Shown here piece by piece: positions 21,125 to 29,680 of a DNA stretch of 32,868 bases (within the stretch, counting starts at the first letter, position 1; each line of letters starts with the position of its first letter). This DNA comes from Clostridia bacterium (GTDB lineage: Bacteria > Bacillota > Clostridia > Christensenellales > CAG-138), in assembly GCA_017388175.1 (NCBI GenBank), contig JAFOTD010000100.1, positions 1 through 32,868 of the forward strand, given 5' to 3'. A program made the translations under genes and the position numbers. The notes below the pieces were generated by a model. The model was given only the letters and a program-made list of their open reading frames with translations. It was not told where the DNA came from and searched no databases.

Positions 21125-22204
21125 ATGAAACAAACAACGATCGGCGGACAGGCGGTAATCGAGGGCGTAATGATGCGTTCCGAAAAGGGGACGGCACTGG
21201 TTGTGCGCCGCAGCGACGGCTCGCTCGCAAAGGAATTTCATCATAAACGGACACGCTATAAAAAAGGCTCGTTCCCGACCTGGCCGGTCGTGCGCGGCGT
21301 ATACGCGTTTTTTCAATCGCTTTCCGACGGCATGAGCATTACGACCCGGGCAGCGGAAATGCTCGGCGAGGAAGAGGAGGAGCCCACAAAGTTCGAAAAG
21401 TGGCTTGCGAAGCGCTTCAATAAATCTGCGATGGACGTCGTGAAATGGGTCGCGATTGCGCTTGCGACCGTGCTCGCGATCGGGCTGTTTTTCCTGCTTC
21501 CGATCGGCGTCGTCTCCCTTCTCGAACTGATCGTCGGCAGCACGATGAACGCGGCTCTGAGCGCCGTCGTGCAGGGGCTTGTTCGCCTTGTGATCTTCCT
21601 TCTGTACATTTACGGAATCTCGAAGATCAAGGATATCAAGCGTGTGTTCATGTATCACGGCGCGGAGCACAAAACGATCGCGTGCTACGAAGCCGAGCTT
21701 CCGATGACGCCGGAGAATGCGGCAAAATGCACGCGCCTGCACCCGCGATGCGGAACGAATTATCTGTTCCTGACGATGGCGGTCTCGATTGTCGTCACGA
21801 CCGTTGTTTCTGCGCTTTGCACGCTGATTCCCGGCTTTTCCGCATGGCATGACGCAAGCGGGCTGAACAGTTTTCTGTTTCGGATTGCGCGAATCGTTCT
21901 GATCCTGCCGATCGCCGGGATCTCCTATGAGGTGCTTAAAGCCGCTGCAAGACGCAACAATCTCATTTGCCGTATTGTGCGCGCCCCGGGACTTGCGCTG
22001 CAGCATCTGACGACCAAGGAGCCGACCGAGGATATGCTTGAGGTTGCGATTGCCTCGTTTGAGCTTGCGCTGCACCCGCCGAAGGGCGATCTGGAATTCG
22101 ATGAAAAGGCGTGCGCGCAAAAGACGGACGCCGTGCAGGAAACGGAAGAACCGCCTGCGCCCGGGCGAACGGAGCAGGATGCGGAAAAGGAAGCGAACGC
22201 ATGA
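21125..22204 (+). CDS. DUF1385 family membrane protein
   Basis: 359 aa. The start is ATG at 21125 after AAAGGA; it gives the family's characteristic opening TTIGGQAVIEGVMMRSEKG. Conserved motifs continue: a soluble segment with KKGSFPTWPVVRGVYAFFQS, paired helices (about 120-185), the strongly conserved YHGAEHKTIACYEAE and HPRCGTNYLFL (potential metal ligands His, Glu, Cys), further helices, and an AAAR segment followed by an acidic tail. Function is not established. Its stop overlaps the prmC start (ATGA); the pairing with prmC and prfA is common in Firmicutes and suggests, without proof, a link to translation or membrane biogenesis. Confidence 0.92.
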   Translation: MKQTTIGGQAVIEGVMMRSEKGTALVVRRSDGSLAKEFHHKRTRYKKGSFPTWPVVRGVYAFFQSLSDGMSITTRAAEMLGEEEEEPTKFEKWLAKRFNKSAMDVVKWVAIALATVLAIGLFFLLPIGVVSLLELIVGSTMNAALSAVVQGLVRLVIFLLYIYGISKIKDIKRVFMYHGAEHKTIACYEAELPMTPENAAKCTRLHPRCGTNYLFLTMAVSIVVTTVVSALCTLIPGFSAWHDASGLNSFLFRIARIVLILPIAGISYEVLKAAARRNNLICRIVRAPGLALQHLTTKEPTEDMLEVAIASFELALHPPKGDLEFDEKACAQKTDAVQETEEPPAPGRTEQDAEKEANA

Positions 22205-23013
22205 TCGTTCGCAGAGCGGAACAGGAAATTGCGGCGCTTCTGGAACCGGTGGCCGGTGAGGATGCAAGGTTGGAAGCGTCGTTTTTGCTGCGCGCAAGCG
22301 GGTTCCATTCGCCGTACCAGATTGTATCCGAGACCGACGCGAAGGCGCTTAAACCATTGATTGAACGAAGGCTTAAGGGGGAACCCTTACAGTACGTGCT
22401 CGGCGAATGGGAGTTTTACGGTCTGCCGTTCTACGTGGATCCGACGGTGCTGATCCCCCGTCCGGATACCGAGCGGCTCGTGGAGATCGCGCTTCCGCTG
22501 CTTGCGGATGGACAAAAGAGAGTGCTCGATTTGTGCTGCGGCAGCGGATGCATCGGAATTGCGCTTGCGGCCTGCGGCGGCGCGGACGTAACGGCGGCGG
22601 ATATCAGCGCGGATGCGCTTTCGATGACGGAACGCAACGCGCATCGCAACGGCGTTTCCGTTAAGACCGTGCAGAGCGATCTGTTCGACGGCGTGGAGGG
22701 AACGTTCGATCTGATCGTTTCCAATCCGCCGTACCTCAGCCGGGACGAAATGGACGCGCTTGACAAGAGCCTGCGCTATGAGCCCGCGCTCGCGCTGTCC
22801 GGCGGAGAGGACGGGCTGGATTTTTACCGGCGGATTTCGGCCCGGTATCGGGAGTTTTTGGCACCCGGCGGCACGCTGCTTCTGGAAATCGGCATGACGC
22901 AGAGTGACGCCGTTTCCGCATTGTTTGAGAACAGCGAATGTATCTGTGATTACGGAGGAAGACCGCGCGTGATCGCGGTAAAGCACAATGATCGAGAAGC
23001 TGAAGAAGTGTAA
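22201..23013 (+). CDS. prmC: Peptide chain release factor N5-glutamine methyltransferase
   Basis: 270 aa. Methylates the Gln of the GGQ motif in release factors. Motifs: the N-terminal helical domain (GEPLQYVLGEWEFYGLPFYV), PRPDTERLVE, SAM-binding LDLCCGSGCIGIAL (109-122), and the catalytic NPPY (175-178) that holds the Gln. The start ATG overlaps the DUF1385 stop. The gene overlaps prfA, its substrate's gene, by 26 bases in another frame, which couples enzyme and target. Confidence 0.96.
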   Translation: MIVRRAEQEIAALLEPVAGEDARLEASFLLRASGFHSPYQIVSETDAKALKPLIERRLKGEPLQYVLGEWEFYGLPFYVDPTVLIPRPDTERLVEIALPLLADGQKRVLDLCCGSGCIGIALAACGGADVTAADISADALSMTERNAHRNGVSVKTVQSDLFDGVEGTFDLIVSNPPYLSRDEMDALDKSLRYEPALALSGGEDGLDFYRRISARYREFLAPGGTLLLEIGMTQSDAVSALFENSECICDYGGRPRVIAVKHNDREAEEV

Positions 23014-24064
23014 AGAGCGATATGAAGCGCTGACCGAAGCGCTTTCCAGACCGGACGCGGCAAACGATCGCGAATCGTTTACTGCGCTATCCCGCGAACA
23101 TGCGGATCTTTCGGAAATCGTCGCGGCGTTCGACCGGTACCAAAAGACGGAACAGGAGCGCGGCGACTGCCTTGCGCTGCTTTCGGAGCATCCGGACGCG
23201 GAGATGAAGGCGCTCGCCGAAGAAGAGCTTGCAGCGCTTGAAGTATCGCTTGCCGAACAGGAAAACGAGCTTAAAACGCTCCTTTTGCCGAAGGATGAGA
23301 ACGACGACCGCGGCGTCATTCTGGAGATCCGCGCAGGTACGGGCGGCGAGGAAGCGTCGCTGTTCGGCGCCGATCTTCTGCGCATGTATCTGCGCTATGC
23401 GGAGCGGCACGGGTATAAAACCGAGACGCTCTCCGAGAATACGACCGAGCTCGGCGGCGTGAAGGAAATTATTCTGTCCGTATCGGGCAAGCGCGGCGCG
23501 TACGCAAGGCTGAAGTTCGAAGGCGGGGTACACCGCGTGCAGCGTGTGCCGGAAACCGAATCGCAGGGACGCATTCACACGAGCGCGGCGACCGTTGCGG
23601 TGATGCCGGAGGTCGACGATATTCATATTGAGATCAAGGAATCCGATCTGCGCATCGACACATACCGTTCAAGCGGCGCCGGAGGACAGCACGTCAACAA
23701 AACGTCATCCGCGATCCGCATCACGCATTTGCCGACCGGAATCGTCGTCGCGTGTCAGAACGAGCGCAGCCAGCTTCAGAATAAGGAACAGGCAATGCGG
23801 CTTTTGAAAAGCCGGCTTTATGAGCATTTTGCGTCACAGCAGCACGCGGAGCTTGCCAATCAGAAAAAGAGCATGGTGGGAAGCGGCGACAGAAGCGAGC
23901 GCATTCGCACCTATAACTTCCCGCAGAGCCGCGTGACCGATCACCGGATCGGGCTCACGCTGTATAAGCTCGAGCAATTTCTGGACGGCGATATGGACGA
24001 GATGATCGACGCGCTGACGGTCGCGGAACGCGCGTCAAAACTTTCCGGGGAGGCGGATGCATGA
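22988..24064 (+). CDS. prfA: Peptide chain release factor 1
   Basis: 358 aa. Terminates translation at UAA and UAG. The anticodon-like PxT tripeptide reads PET (188-190, in VQRVPETESQGRIHTSA), and the catalytic GGQ is at 232-234 (SSGAGGQHVNKTSSA). Preceding GGEEASLFGADLLRMY is typical. PxT rather than SPF confirms RF1 over RF2. The start lies inside the prmC end; the stop overlaps the next start (ATGA). Confidence 0.97.
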   Translation: MIEKLKKCKERYEALTEALSRPDAANDRESFTALSREHADLSEIVAAFDRYQKTEQERGDCLALLSEHPDAEMKALAEEELAALEVSLAEQENELKTLLLPKDENDDRGVILEIRAGTGGEEASLFGADLLRMYLRYAERHGYKTETLSENTTELGGVKEIILSVSGKRGAYARLKFEGGVHRVQRVPETESQGRIHTSAATVAVMPEVDDIHIEIKESDLRIDTYRSSGAGGQHVNKTSSAIRITHLPTGIVVACQNERSQLQNKEQAMRLLKSRLYEHFASQQHAELANQKKSMVGSGDRSERIRTYNFPQSRVTDHRIGLTLYKLEQFLDGDMDEMIDALTVAERASKLSGEADA

Positions 24065-25104
24065 AAACGGAAGTGATCTCTGCCGAGCGCAGGGAAGAAG
24101 CGGGCACGCAGATGGGAGCGGAGCTGATCCAAAGCGGACAGCTTGTCGCGTTTCCGACGGAAACCGTATACGGGCTCGGCGCAAACGGGCTGGACGGCGA
24201 GGCTGTCAACCGCATTTTCGAGGCGAAAGGCCGTCCCAATGATAACCCGCTGATTCTGCATATCGCCAAAAAGAGCGACGTGAAGCTTTTGTGGGCGCAC
24301 GTGCCGAAGATTGCCAACACGCTGATGGATACGTTTTGGCCCGGACCTTTGACGCTGATCTTCAATAAGGCGGACGAGGTCCCTTATGAGGTTACCGCGG
24401 GACTTGAGACGGTCGCGGTACGTATGCCGTCGGACAAAACCGCGCGCATGCTGATTCAGAAGGCCGGCGTTCCGATTGCCGCACCGAGCGCAAACCGTTC
24501 GGGAAGACCGAGCCCCACGACCGCACAGCACGTTCTTGCGGACATGGACGGGCGTATTCCGCTGATCTTAGACGGCGGCCCGTGCAAATACGGCGTGGAA
24601 TCGACCGTGCTGTCTCTGGTCGGCGAACCGACGATTCTGCGGCCCGGCGCGGTCACGCGTGAAATGCTTGAAGCGGTTATCGGGCCGGTGCGCCTTGCCC
24701 CGAGTATTCTGAATCCGCTCGGCGAGGGCGAGGTCGCGGCATCGCCCGGCATGAAGTACAAGCACTATGCGCCGGACGCGGAGGTGCACGTGGTCGAGGG
24801 GGAACCGAGACCTGTTTCAAAGCGCATCCGCGCGTTGTATTACGCGTTCGAAAGCGAAGGAAAGACCGTTGCGATCCTCGGTACGGAGCAGACGATGGCA
24901 AGCTACCGGAACCTCAGCGCGTACTCTTTGGGCGATCGGGAGGAGCCGGAAACGCTGTGCGCGAATCTTTTTTCGCTTTTGCGCGACGTCGGCGCTTCCT
25001 GCGACGTGATCCTTGCCGAGGGCGTCGACACGGCGAACACCGGCCTTGCGTTCATGAACCGCCTTTTGCGCGCAGCAGGCTTCTCGCGGGAAACGGTATC
25101 GTGA
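24061..25104 (+). CDS. tsaC: L-threonylcarbamoyladenylate synthase (Sua5/YwlC type)
   Basis: 347 aa. Makes threonylcarbamoyl-AMP from threonine, bicarbonate and ATP for the t6A37 modification of ANN-decoding tRNAs. The YrdC domain (about 1-205) shows VAFPTETVYGLGANGLD, KGRPNDNPLILHI, FWPGPLTLIF, VAVRMPSD and APSANRSGRPSPT. A linker with SPGMKYKHYAPDAEV leads to the C-terminal Sua5 domain (about 235-347), so this is the two-domain Sua5/YwlC form and not short TsaC. Last gene of the operon; 90 bases follow before rpiB. B. subtilis keeps ywlC in a similar neighbourhood. Confidence 0.95.
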   Translation: MKTEVISAERREEAGTQMGAELIQSGQLVAFPTETVYGLGANGLDGEAVNRIFEAKGRPNDNPLILHIAKKSDVKLLWAHVPKIANTLMDTFWPGPLTLIFNKADEVPYEVTAGLETVAVRMPSDKTARMLIQKAGVPIAAPSANRSGRPSPTTAQHVLADMDGRIPLILDGGPCKYGVESTVLSLVGEPTILRPGAVTREMLEAVIGPVRLAPSILNPLGEGEVAASPGMKYKHYAPDAEVHVVEGEPRPVSKRIRALYYAFESEGKTVAILGTEQTMASYRNLSAYSLGDREEPETLCANLFSLLRDVGASCDVILAEGVDTANTGLAFMNRLLRAAGFSRETVS

Positions 25105-25134
25105 CGAGACAAACGAAAAAGTTCAAATCGCCTC

Positions 25135-25163
25135 TGTACAAACTGGTATAAATTTGATATAAT
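25135..25163 (+). promoter_or_regulatory. Promoter for the rpiB-upp(-ATPase) operon
   Basis: TGTACA (25135-25140), a 17-base AT-rich spacer and a consensus TATAAT (25158-25163). It is 31 bases before the rpiB ATG, with a run of seven G as the Shine-Dalgarno core between. Since no terminator is seen after upp, this may also feed the ATPase genes. Confidence 0.75.
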
Positions 25164-25194
25164 ACTTTGGAATGATCGGGGGGGAAAAACGCAT

Positions 25195-25647
25195 ATGAAA
25201 CTGTCTATCGGATCAGACCACGGCGGTTTTGCTTATAAGGAAGCCATTAAGGAACATCTCATTTCGCAGGGTCATGAAGTAATCGACTGCGGCTGCTTCG
25301 GCGTTGAAAGCGTCGACTATCCGGAATTCGGAATCCGAGCGGCGGAGCTTGTGCGCGACGGCGTCGCCGAACGCGGCATCGTCATCTGCACCACCGGTAT
25401 CGGCATGTCCATCGCGGCAAATAAGGTCCGTGGGATCCGCTGCGCGCTTTGCGGAGATCTCAAGTCCGCGGAAATGACCAGAAGACATAACGATTCAAAT
25501 GTATTGGCAATGGGAGCGGGAATCATTCCGCTCTCTTTGGCATTGGAAATTACCGACGTTTGGCTTTCGACCGAATTCGAGGGCGGAAGACACGCAAGAA
25601 GAATCGGAATCATTACCGCTTATGAAGCGGAGAAGGAGCAAGCATGA
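25195..25647 (+). CDS. rpiB: Ribose-5-phosphate isomerase B
   Basis: 150 aa. Interconverts ribose 5-phosphate and ribulose 5-phosphate (RpiB/LacAB fold). Motifs: [12 protein letters not shown] at the N-terminus, catalytic Cys65 in [15 protein letters not shown], and [12 protein letters not shown]. Some relatives isomerise allose or galactose phosphates; the upp neighbour favours a role in supplying pentose phosphate for nucleotides. It overlaps upp by ATGA. Confidence 0.94.
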   Translation: MKLSIGSDHGGFAYKEAIKEHLISQGHEVIDCGCFGVESVDYPEFGIRAAELVRDGVAERGIVICTTGIGMSIAANKVRGIRCALCGDLKSAEMTRRHNDSNVLAMGAGIIPLSLALEITDVWLSTEFEGGRHARRIGIITAYEAEKEQA

Positions 25648-26270
25648 AAGTAACTGTTATTGATCATCCATTGGTGCAGCATAAACTGGCCAGACTGCGC
25701 GACAAGAACACGAGCAACAAAGAATTCCGAGAGCTCGTCAGCGAGCTTGCGATGCTGATGTGCTATGAGGTCACGCGCGATCTGCCGCTTGTCGATGCGG
25801 AAATCGAAACACCGATCTGCAAGAGCACGTTCAAGGTGCTTGCGAACGAAAAGATCGCGATCGTTCCGATTCTGAGAGCCGGGCTCGGTATGGCGGACGG
25901 CATGATGAACATGATCCCGAATGCGAAGATGGGGCATATCGGCATGTATCGCAACGAAGATACGTTAAAGCCCACGAGCTACTACTGCAAGCTTCCGTAC
26001 GACATTGAAGAACGCGACGCAATCCTCGTCGATCCGATGCTGGCAACCGGCAATTCCGCGATCGAGGGCATCCGCGTTCTCAAAGAGGCCGGAGCAAAGA
26101 GCATTCGCCTCGTCAATCTGATCGCTGCGCCCGAGGGCATCAAAGCAGTCGAAGAAGTGTACGGCGACGTGGATCTTTACGTAGCCTGTGTTGATCAGAA
26201 ACTGAATGAACACGGGTATATCGTCCCGGGTTTAGGCGATGCGGGCGATCGGCTGTTCGGCACCAAATAA
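25644..26270 (+). CDS. upp: Uracil phosphoribosyltransferase
   Basis: 208 aa. Converts uracil and PRPP to UMP. Typical stretches: [20 protein letters not shown] at the N-terminus, [14 protein letters not shown], the PRPP loop [15 protein letters not shown] (usual form ATGGSA, here ATGNSA) and the uracil-binding end [16 protein letters not shown]. It starts at an ATGA overlap with rpiB after AAGGAG. The gap to the ATPase genes is only 18 bases with no terminator. Confidence 0.97.
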   Translation: MKVTVIDHPLVQHKLARLRDKNTSNKEFRELVSELAMLMCYEVTRDLPLVDAEIETPICKSTFKVLANEKIAIVPILRAGLGMADGMMNMIPNAKMGHIGMYRNEDTLKPTSYYCKLPYDIEERDAILVDPMLATGNSAIEGIRVLKEAGAKSIRLVNLIAAPEGIKAVEEVYGDVDLYVACVDQKLNEHGYIVPGLGDAGDRLFGTK

Positions 26271-26288
26271 TCGGAACGGAGAAATCGT

Positions 26289-26603
26289 ATGACGAGTATC
26301 ATGGAACGGATCGCCGAGGCGGAAGCCCAAGCCGACGCGATTCTCGAGGACGCAAACCGTACGGCGAGAGAGACCGTCGCAAAGGCGAAGACCGATGCGG
26401 AAGAGACGATCGCAGCCGCGGTTGAACAGGAACGCGCGGCGACGGCACAATCGCTTGTGAAGGCTCAGTCCGACGGCGAGGCGGTTGCTGCGGACGTGAC
26501 CGCGAAAGCGAAGGCCGAAACCGAAGCGCTCATCAAAGATGCGGAACGGAACGTTCCCGAAGCGATCGCATACTTGATGGAAAGGATTGAAAAAACGGTA
26601 TGA
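26289..26603 (+). CDS. ntpF: V-type ATPase subunit G/H (peripheral stalk)
   Basis: 104 aa. Almost entirely an Ala/Glu/Lys/Thr coiled coil (EAEAQADAILEDANRTARET) ending ERNVPEAIAYLMERIEKTV, the usual C-terminal signature. Pairs with subunit E to form the peripheral stalk that holds the catalytic head. The start ATG follows GGAG. It overlaps the subunit I start by ATGA. The low-complexity sequence makes assignment depend partly on its place at the head of the operon, which matches ntpF in Enterococcus. Confidence 0.85.
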   Translation: MTSIMERIAEAEAQADAILEDANRTARETVAKAKTDAEETIAAAVEQERAATAQSLVKAQSDGEAVAADVTAKAKAETEALIKDAERNVPEAIAYLMERIEKTV

Positions 26604-28576
26604 TCGTCCCAATGAAGCGGCTGTCACTGGTTGCGCTGAAATCGGATCAGGAAGCGATTCTGAACGCGCTGCAGGACGCCGGAACGGTTGAGATCATCAA
26701 GCTTGCCGACGGCGACGCACCGGACGGAGAGGCGGAAGCGGTTAACGCGCGCATTCAAAGACTTGCCGAATCCATCAGCGCCGTCAAGCCGTACGCGAAA
26801 AAGGCGGGCTTTTTAAGCCCGCAAAAACGCGAGATGACGCTTTCCGGCATGCGCCAGTACGTTCCGAAAGCCGAACAGACGACCGGTGAAATTGAGGAGC
26901 TTCTGCACGAGCAGACAAGACTTCTCTCGGAACGCGAGAAGGCGGAGTCGACGCGTGCCGCGCTTGAGCCGTGGACGGGGTTGACCGTTCCGATGGCATC
27001 CGTGAAGAATACAGCGCGCGTGCATTATTTCGTCGGTCTTTGCGCGTCCAAGGACGTGCAGCGCATTCATGAGCAGGGATATCTCGAAGCTGAGTTTTTG
27101 AGAGAGAGCGCGACGGTTCCGACAATCCTCGCCTGCAGGGAAGAGGACGCACGCGTCGCGCAGACCTTTCTGAAGACGATCGACTGGCAGGATTACGTGT
27201 TCCCGAAACTTCAGGGAACCCCGCGGGAAGCGATCGAAAAGCTCAATTGCCAAATCAAAGAGATCGACGAGGCGTATGCCGACGCGCAGAAAAAGCTTGA
27301 AGCACACGGTGAAACGATCGAGACGCTGCAAAACGCTTTGGATGCGGAAACGATCGATGCGGACCGTCTGAACGCGAAGAGCGATCTTGCATATACGGCG
27401 AGCGCGTTCGTGCTGGACGGTTGGGTTCGGGAGGACGAGGTCGAAAAGACCGAAAAGACGATTTCCGGCGTGACCGACGCGTACAGCTTTGAAACGCGCG
27501 ATCCGGTCGAGGGCGAGGAACCGCCGTCCGTCGTGAAGAACATCAAGTTCGTAAAGCCGTTCGAGGAAGTGCAGACGCTGTATTCCCGCCCGGCGTACGG
27601 CACGATCGACGGCACGCCGTATATGACGCCGTTCTACATCCTTCTGTTCGGTCTGATGCTTTCGGATACCGGCTACGGCATCCTGCTGATGCTCGGCTCA
27701 TGGCTCTACGTCAAAAAGAAAAAGCCGACCGGCATGAGCGCGGGCATCGCGCGCGTGCTGTTCTGGGGCGGGCTTTCCACGATCGTGTGGGGTATTCTCA
27801 CCGGCTCGTTCTTCGGCATTACGCGCACCGACACCTCCGGTGGCGTGTTCACGGCCATCGGTCAGTTCTTCAACCGCATCGGGATCTTCCCGGCGTGGAT
27901 CGACCCGATGCAGAACTCCATGGCGATGCTCGGTTTGTGCTTCGGACTCGGCATTCTGCACATCACCGCAGGTTACATCGTCGGCGCGATCGACAGGTTC
28001 GGCAAGGGCGATTGGAAGGGAGCGATTTTCGATCAGATCTCCTGGGTGCTGATCACGCTCGGTTTGGTCATCGGATTCCTTCCGGCGATCACGAGCATGG
28101 CAGGCACGCCGATCAATCTGCCCGGTGCCGTCACGACGCCCGCTTTGATCGCGGCAGCCGTCGGCGCCGCGATGGTCGTTCTGTTCAAGGGACGCGAGAA
28201 GAAGAACCCGATTTCACGGATCACGAGCGGTCTCGGCGGCTTGTATGACATCACGGGCGTGCTTTCCGACATTCTGTCCTATGCGCGACTGTTCGCGCTC
28301 GGCATTGCGACCGGTGTTATCGGGCAGGTGTTCAACATGCTCAGCAACATGCTGACCGGCTCGCCGAACATCGTTCTGCGTATTGTCGGCGCCGTGATGT
28401 GCATCGTGCTCGTCATCGCGCTGCATACCTTCAACGTCGCGATCAACGCGCTCGGCGCTTTCGTGCACTGCGCGAGACTGCAGTACGTTGAATTCTACGG
28501 GAAGTTCTACGAATCAGGCGGGAAGGAATTCCGACCGCTTTCATATAACACCAAACACGTACAGGTAACCAAATAA
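26600..28576 (+). CDS. ntpI: V-type ATPase subunit I (a-subunit homologue)
   Basis: 658 aa. The N-terminal half (1 to about 330) is a cytoplasmic arm with long coiled coils (starting MKRLSLVALKSDQEAILNAL); the C-terminal half has seven or eight helices, opening with TPYMTPFYILLFGLMLSDTG and containing SDILSYARLFALGIATGVIG, where the conserved Arg faces the rotor carboxylates. The C-terminal helix has VHCARLQYVEFYGKFYESGG, a family hallmark. It forms the ion half-channels against the K ring. Confidence 0.95.
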   Translation: MIVPMKRLSLVALKSDQEAILNALQDAGTVEIIKLADGDAPDGEAEAVNARIQRLAESISAVKPYAKKAGFLSPQKREMTLSGMRQYVPKAEQTTGEIEELLHEQTRLLSEREKAESTRAALEPWTGLTVPMASVKNTARVHYFVGLCASKDVQRIHEQGYLEAEFLRESATVPTILACREEDARVAQTFLKTIDWQDYVFPKLQGTPREAIEKLNCQIKEIDEAYADAQKKLEAHGETIETLQNALDAETIDADRLNAKSDLAYTASAFVLDGWVREDEVEKTEKTISGVTDAYSFETRDPVEGEEPPSVVKNIKFVKPFEEVQTLYSRPAYGTIDGTPYMTPFYILLFGLMLSDTGYGILLMLGSWLYVKKKKPTGMSAGIARVLFWGGLSTIVWGILTGSFFGITRTDTSGGVFTAIGQFFNRIGIFPAWIDPMQNSMAMLGLCFGLGILHITAGYIVGAIDRFGKGDWKGAIFDQISWVLITLGLVIGFLPAITSMAGTPINLPGAVTTPALIAAAVGAAMVVLFKGREKKNPISRITSGLGGLYDITGVLSDILSYARLFALGIATGVIGQVFNMLSNMLTGSPNIVLRIVGAVMCIVLVIALHTFNVAINALGAFVHCARLQYVEFYGKFYESGGKEFRPLSYNTKHVQVTK

Positions 28577-28606
28577 ATCTATAAAGGAAAAGGAGAAACT
28601 AACAAC

Positions 28607-29077
28607 ATGAATTGGGGTGCAATTTGGGCGACCGCCGGTGCGGTCATCGCAGCATTATTGGCAGGTATCGGTTCCGCGATCGGCGTCGGCATCACGGGTC
28701 AGGCGTCTGCGGGCGTCGTCTCCGAGAATCCGGATCTTTCCGGTAAGTGCCTGCTTCTGCAGCTCCTTCCCGGTACGCAGGGCATTTACGGCCTGCTGAT
28801 CGCGGTCGTTATCGCGCTGCAGTCCGGTCTGATGAGCGGCGATGTTTCCGCGCTGACGACTACGAACGGTCTCCGCTATCTGCTGGCGGGTCTTCCCATC
28901 GCATTCGGCGGCCTGCTGTCCGCGATCTATCAGGGCAAGGTTGCAGTCGCCGGCATCAACATGGTTGCAAAGAAACCCACCGAAAGCGGTAAGGGCATGG
29001 TTATGGCGATCATGGTTGAGACCTACGCCGTTCTTTCTCTGCTCATTTCCTTCCTGCTCGTTATCGGCATCAAATAA
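28607..29077 (+). CDS. ntpK: V-type ATPase rotor subunit K with a sodium-binding signature
   Basis: 156 aa, two helical hairpins (four helices). The ion-binding carboxylate occurs only in the second hairpin (Glu138 in MVETYAVLSLL); the equivalent position in the first is Gln72, as in V-type rotors. The residues that ligate Na+ in E. hirae NtpK (Leu61, Thr64, Gln65, Gln110, Glu139) have counterparts Leu54, Thr57, Gln58 (LLPGTQGIYG), Gln109 (SAIYQGKVAVAG) and Glu138, with identical spacing. Preceded by a strong AGGAG in a 30-base gap, fitting the need for many copies. Confidence 0.96.
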   Translation: MNWGAIWATAGAVIAALLAGIGSAIGVGITGQASAGVVSENPDLSGKCLLLQLLPGTQGIYGLLIAVVIALQSGLMSGDVSALTTTNGLRYLLAGLPIAFGGLLSAIYQGKVAVAGINMVAKKPTESGKGMVMAIMVETYAVLSLLISFLLVIGIK

Positions 29078-29092
29078 GAAGCGAGGCACGGT

Positions 29093-29665
29093 ATGGGAAA
29101 CGAGAATGCAGCAAACCTCATCGACAGGATCTTGGCGGACGCGAAGAACGCGGCCGATAAAGCGCTTGCCGACGCAGAGGCATCCTGCCTTAGCATCCGT
29201 GCATCCCGGGACGCAGAGATCGAAAAGAGAGCCGAACAGTTCCGAAAGGAACGCGAGCAGCAGATCAACGTCATTAAAAACGGCTGCCGTACGCGTGCTG
29301 AGCTGGACGGAAGGAAGGATACGCTTCGCGCAAAGCGTGCGCTGCTTGACGGCGTTTTTGCCGACGCGTATGCAAAGATGCTCACGCTGTCTTCGGACAA
29401 GCGCACAGCTCTGTTCCTGTCAATTCTGAAGAAGGAAGCAAAAGCGAACGATACCGTTGCGCCGGCAAAGGCGGATCGGGACGCGATTGCTAAAGCGATC
29501 TCGGACCTTCCGTTTTCCGTAAAGCTATCCTCGCAGGATGCGGATGCGGAAGCGGGCTTCGTTCTCTTCGGAGACGGATATGAGAAAGACTGCTCGATGA
29601 AGGCGATCTTAAGAGAGCTTCGCGACGCTGAGGAAACGAACGTCGCAAAGATTCTATTTCGGTAA
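29093..29665 (+). CDS. ntpE: V-type ATPase subunit E (peripheral stalk)
   Basis: 190 aa. A coiled-coil N-terminal half (about 5-95: DRILADAKNAADKALADAEA, then EKRAEQFRKEREQQINVIK) and a mixed C-terminal globular half ending FGDGYEKDCSMKAILREL and ETNVAKILF. Partner of the G/H subunit in the stator. Sequence conservation in the family is low; order between K and C supports the call. Confidence 0.88.
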   Translation: MGNENAANLIDRILADAKNAADKALADAEASCLSIRASRDAEIEKRAEQFRKEREQQINVIKNGCRTRAELDGRKDTLRAKRALLDGVFADAYAKMLTLSSDKRTALFLSILKKEAKANDTVAPAKADRDAIAKAISDLPFSVKLSSQDADAEAGFVLFGDGYEKDCSMKAILRELRDAEETNVAKILFR

Positions 29666-29680
29666 GAGAGGAGAAGGCTT

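Noticed and set aside
25105..25194. Terminator or tRNA between tsaC and rpiB
   Set aside because: No stem with a T-run and no cloverleaf could be found; the AT-rich stretch is the rpiB promoter.
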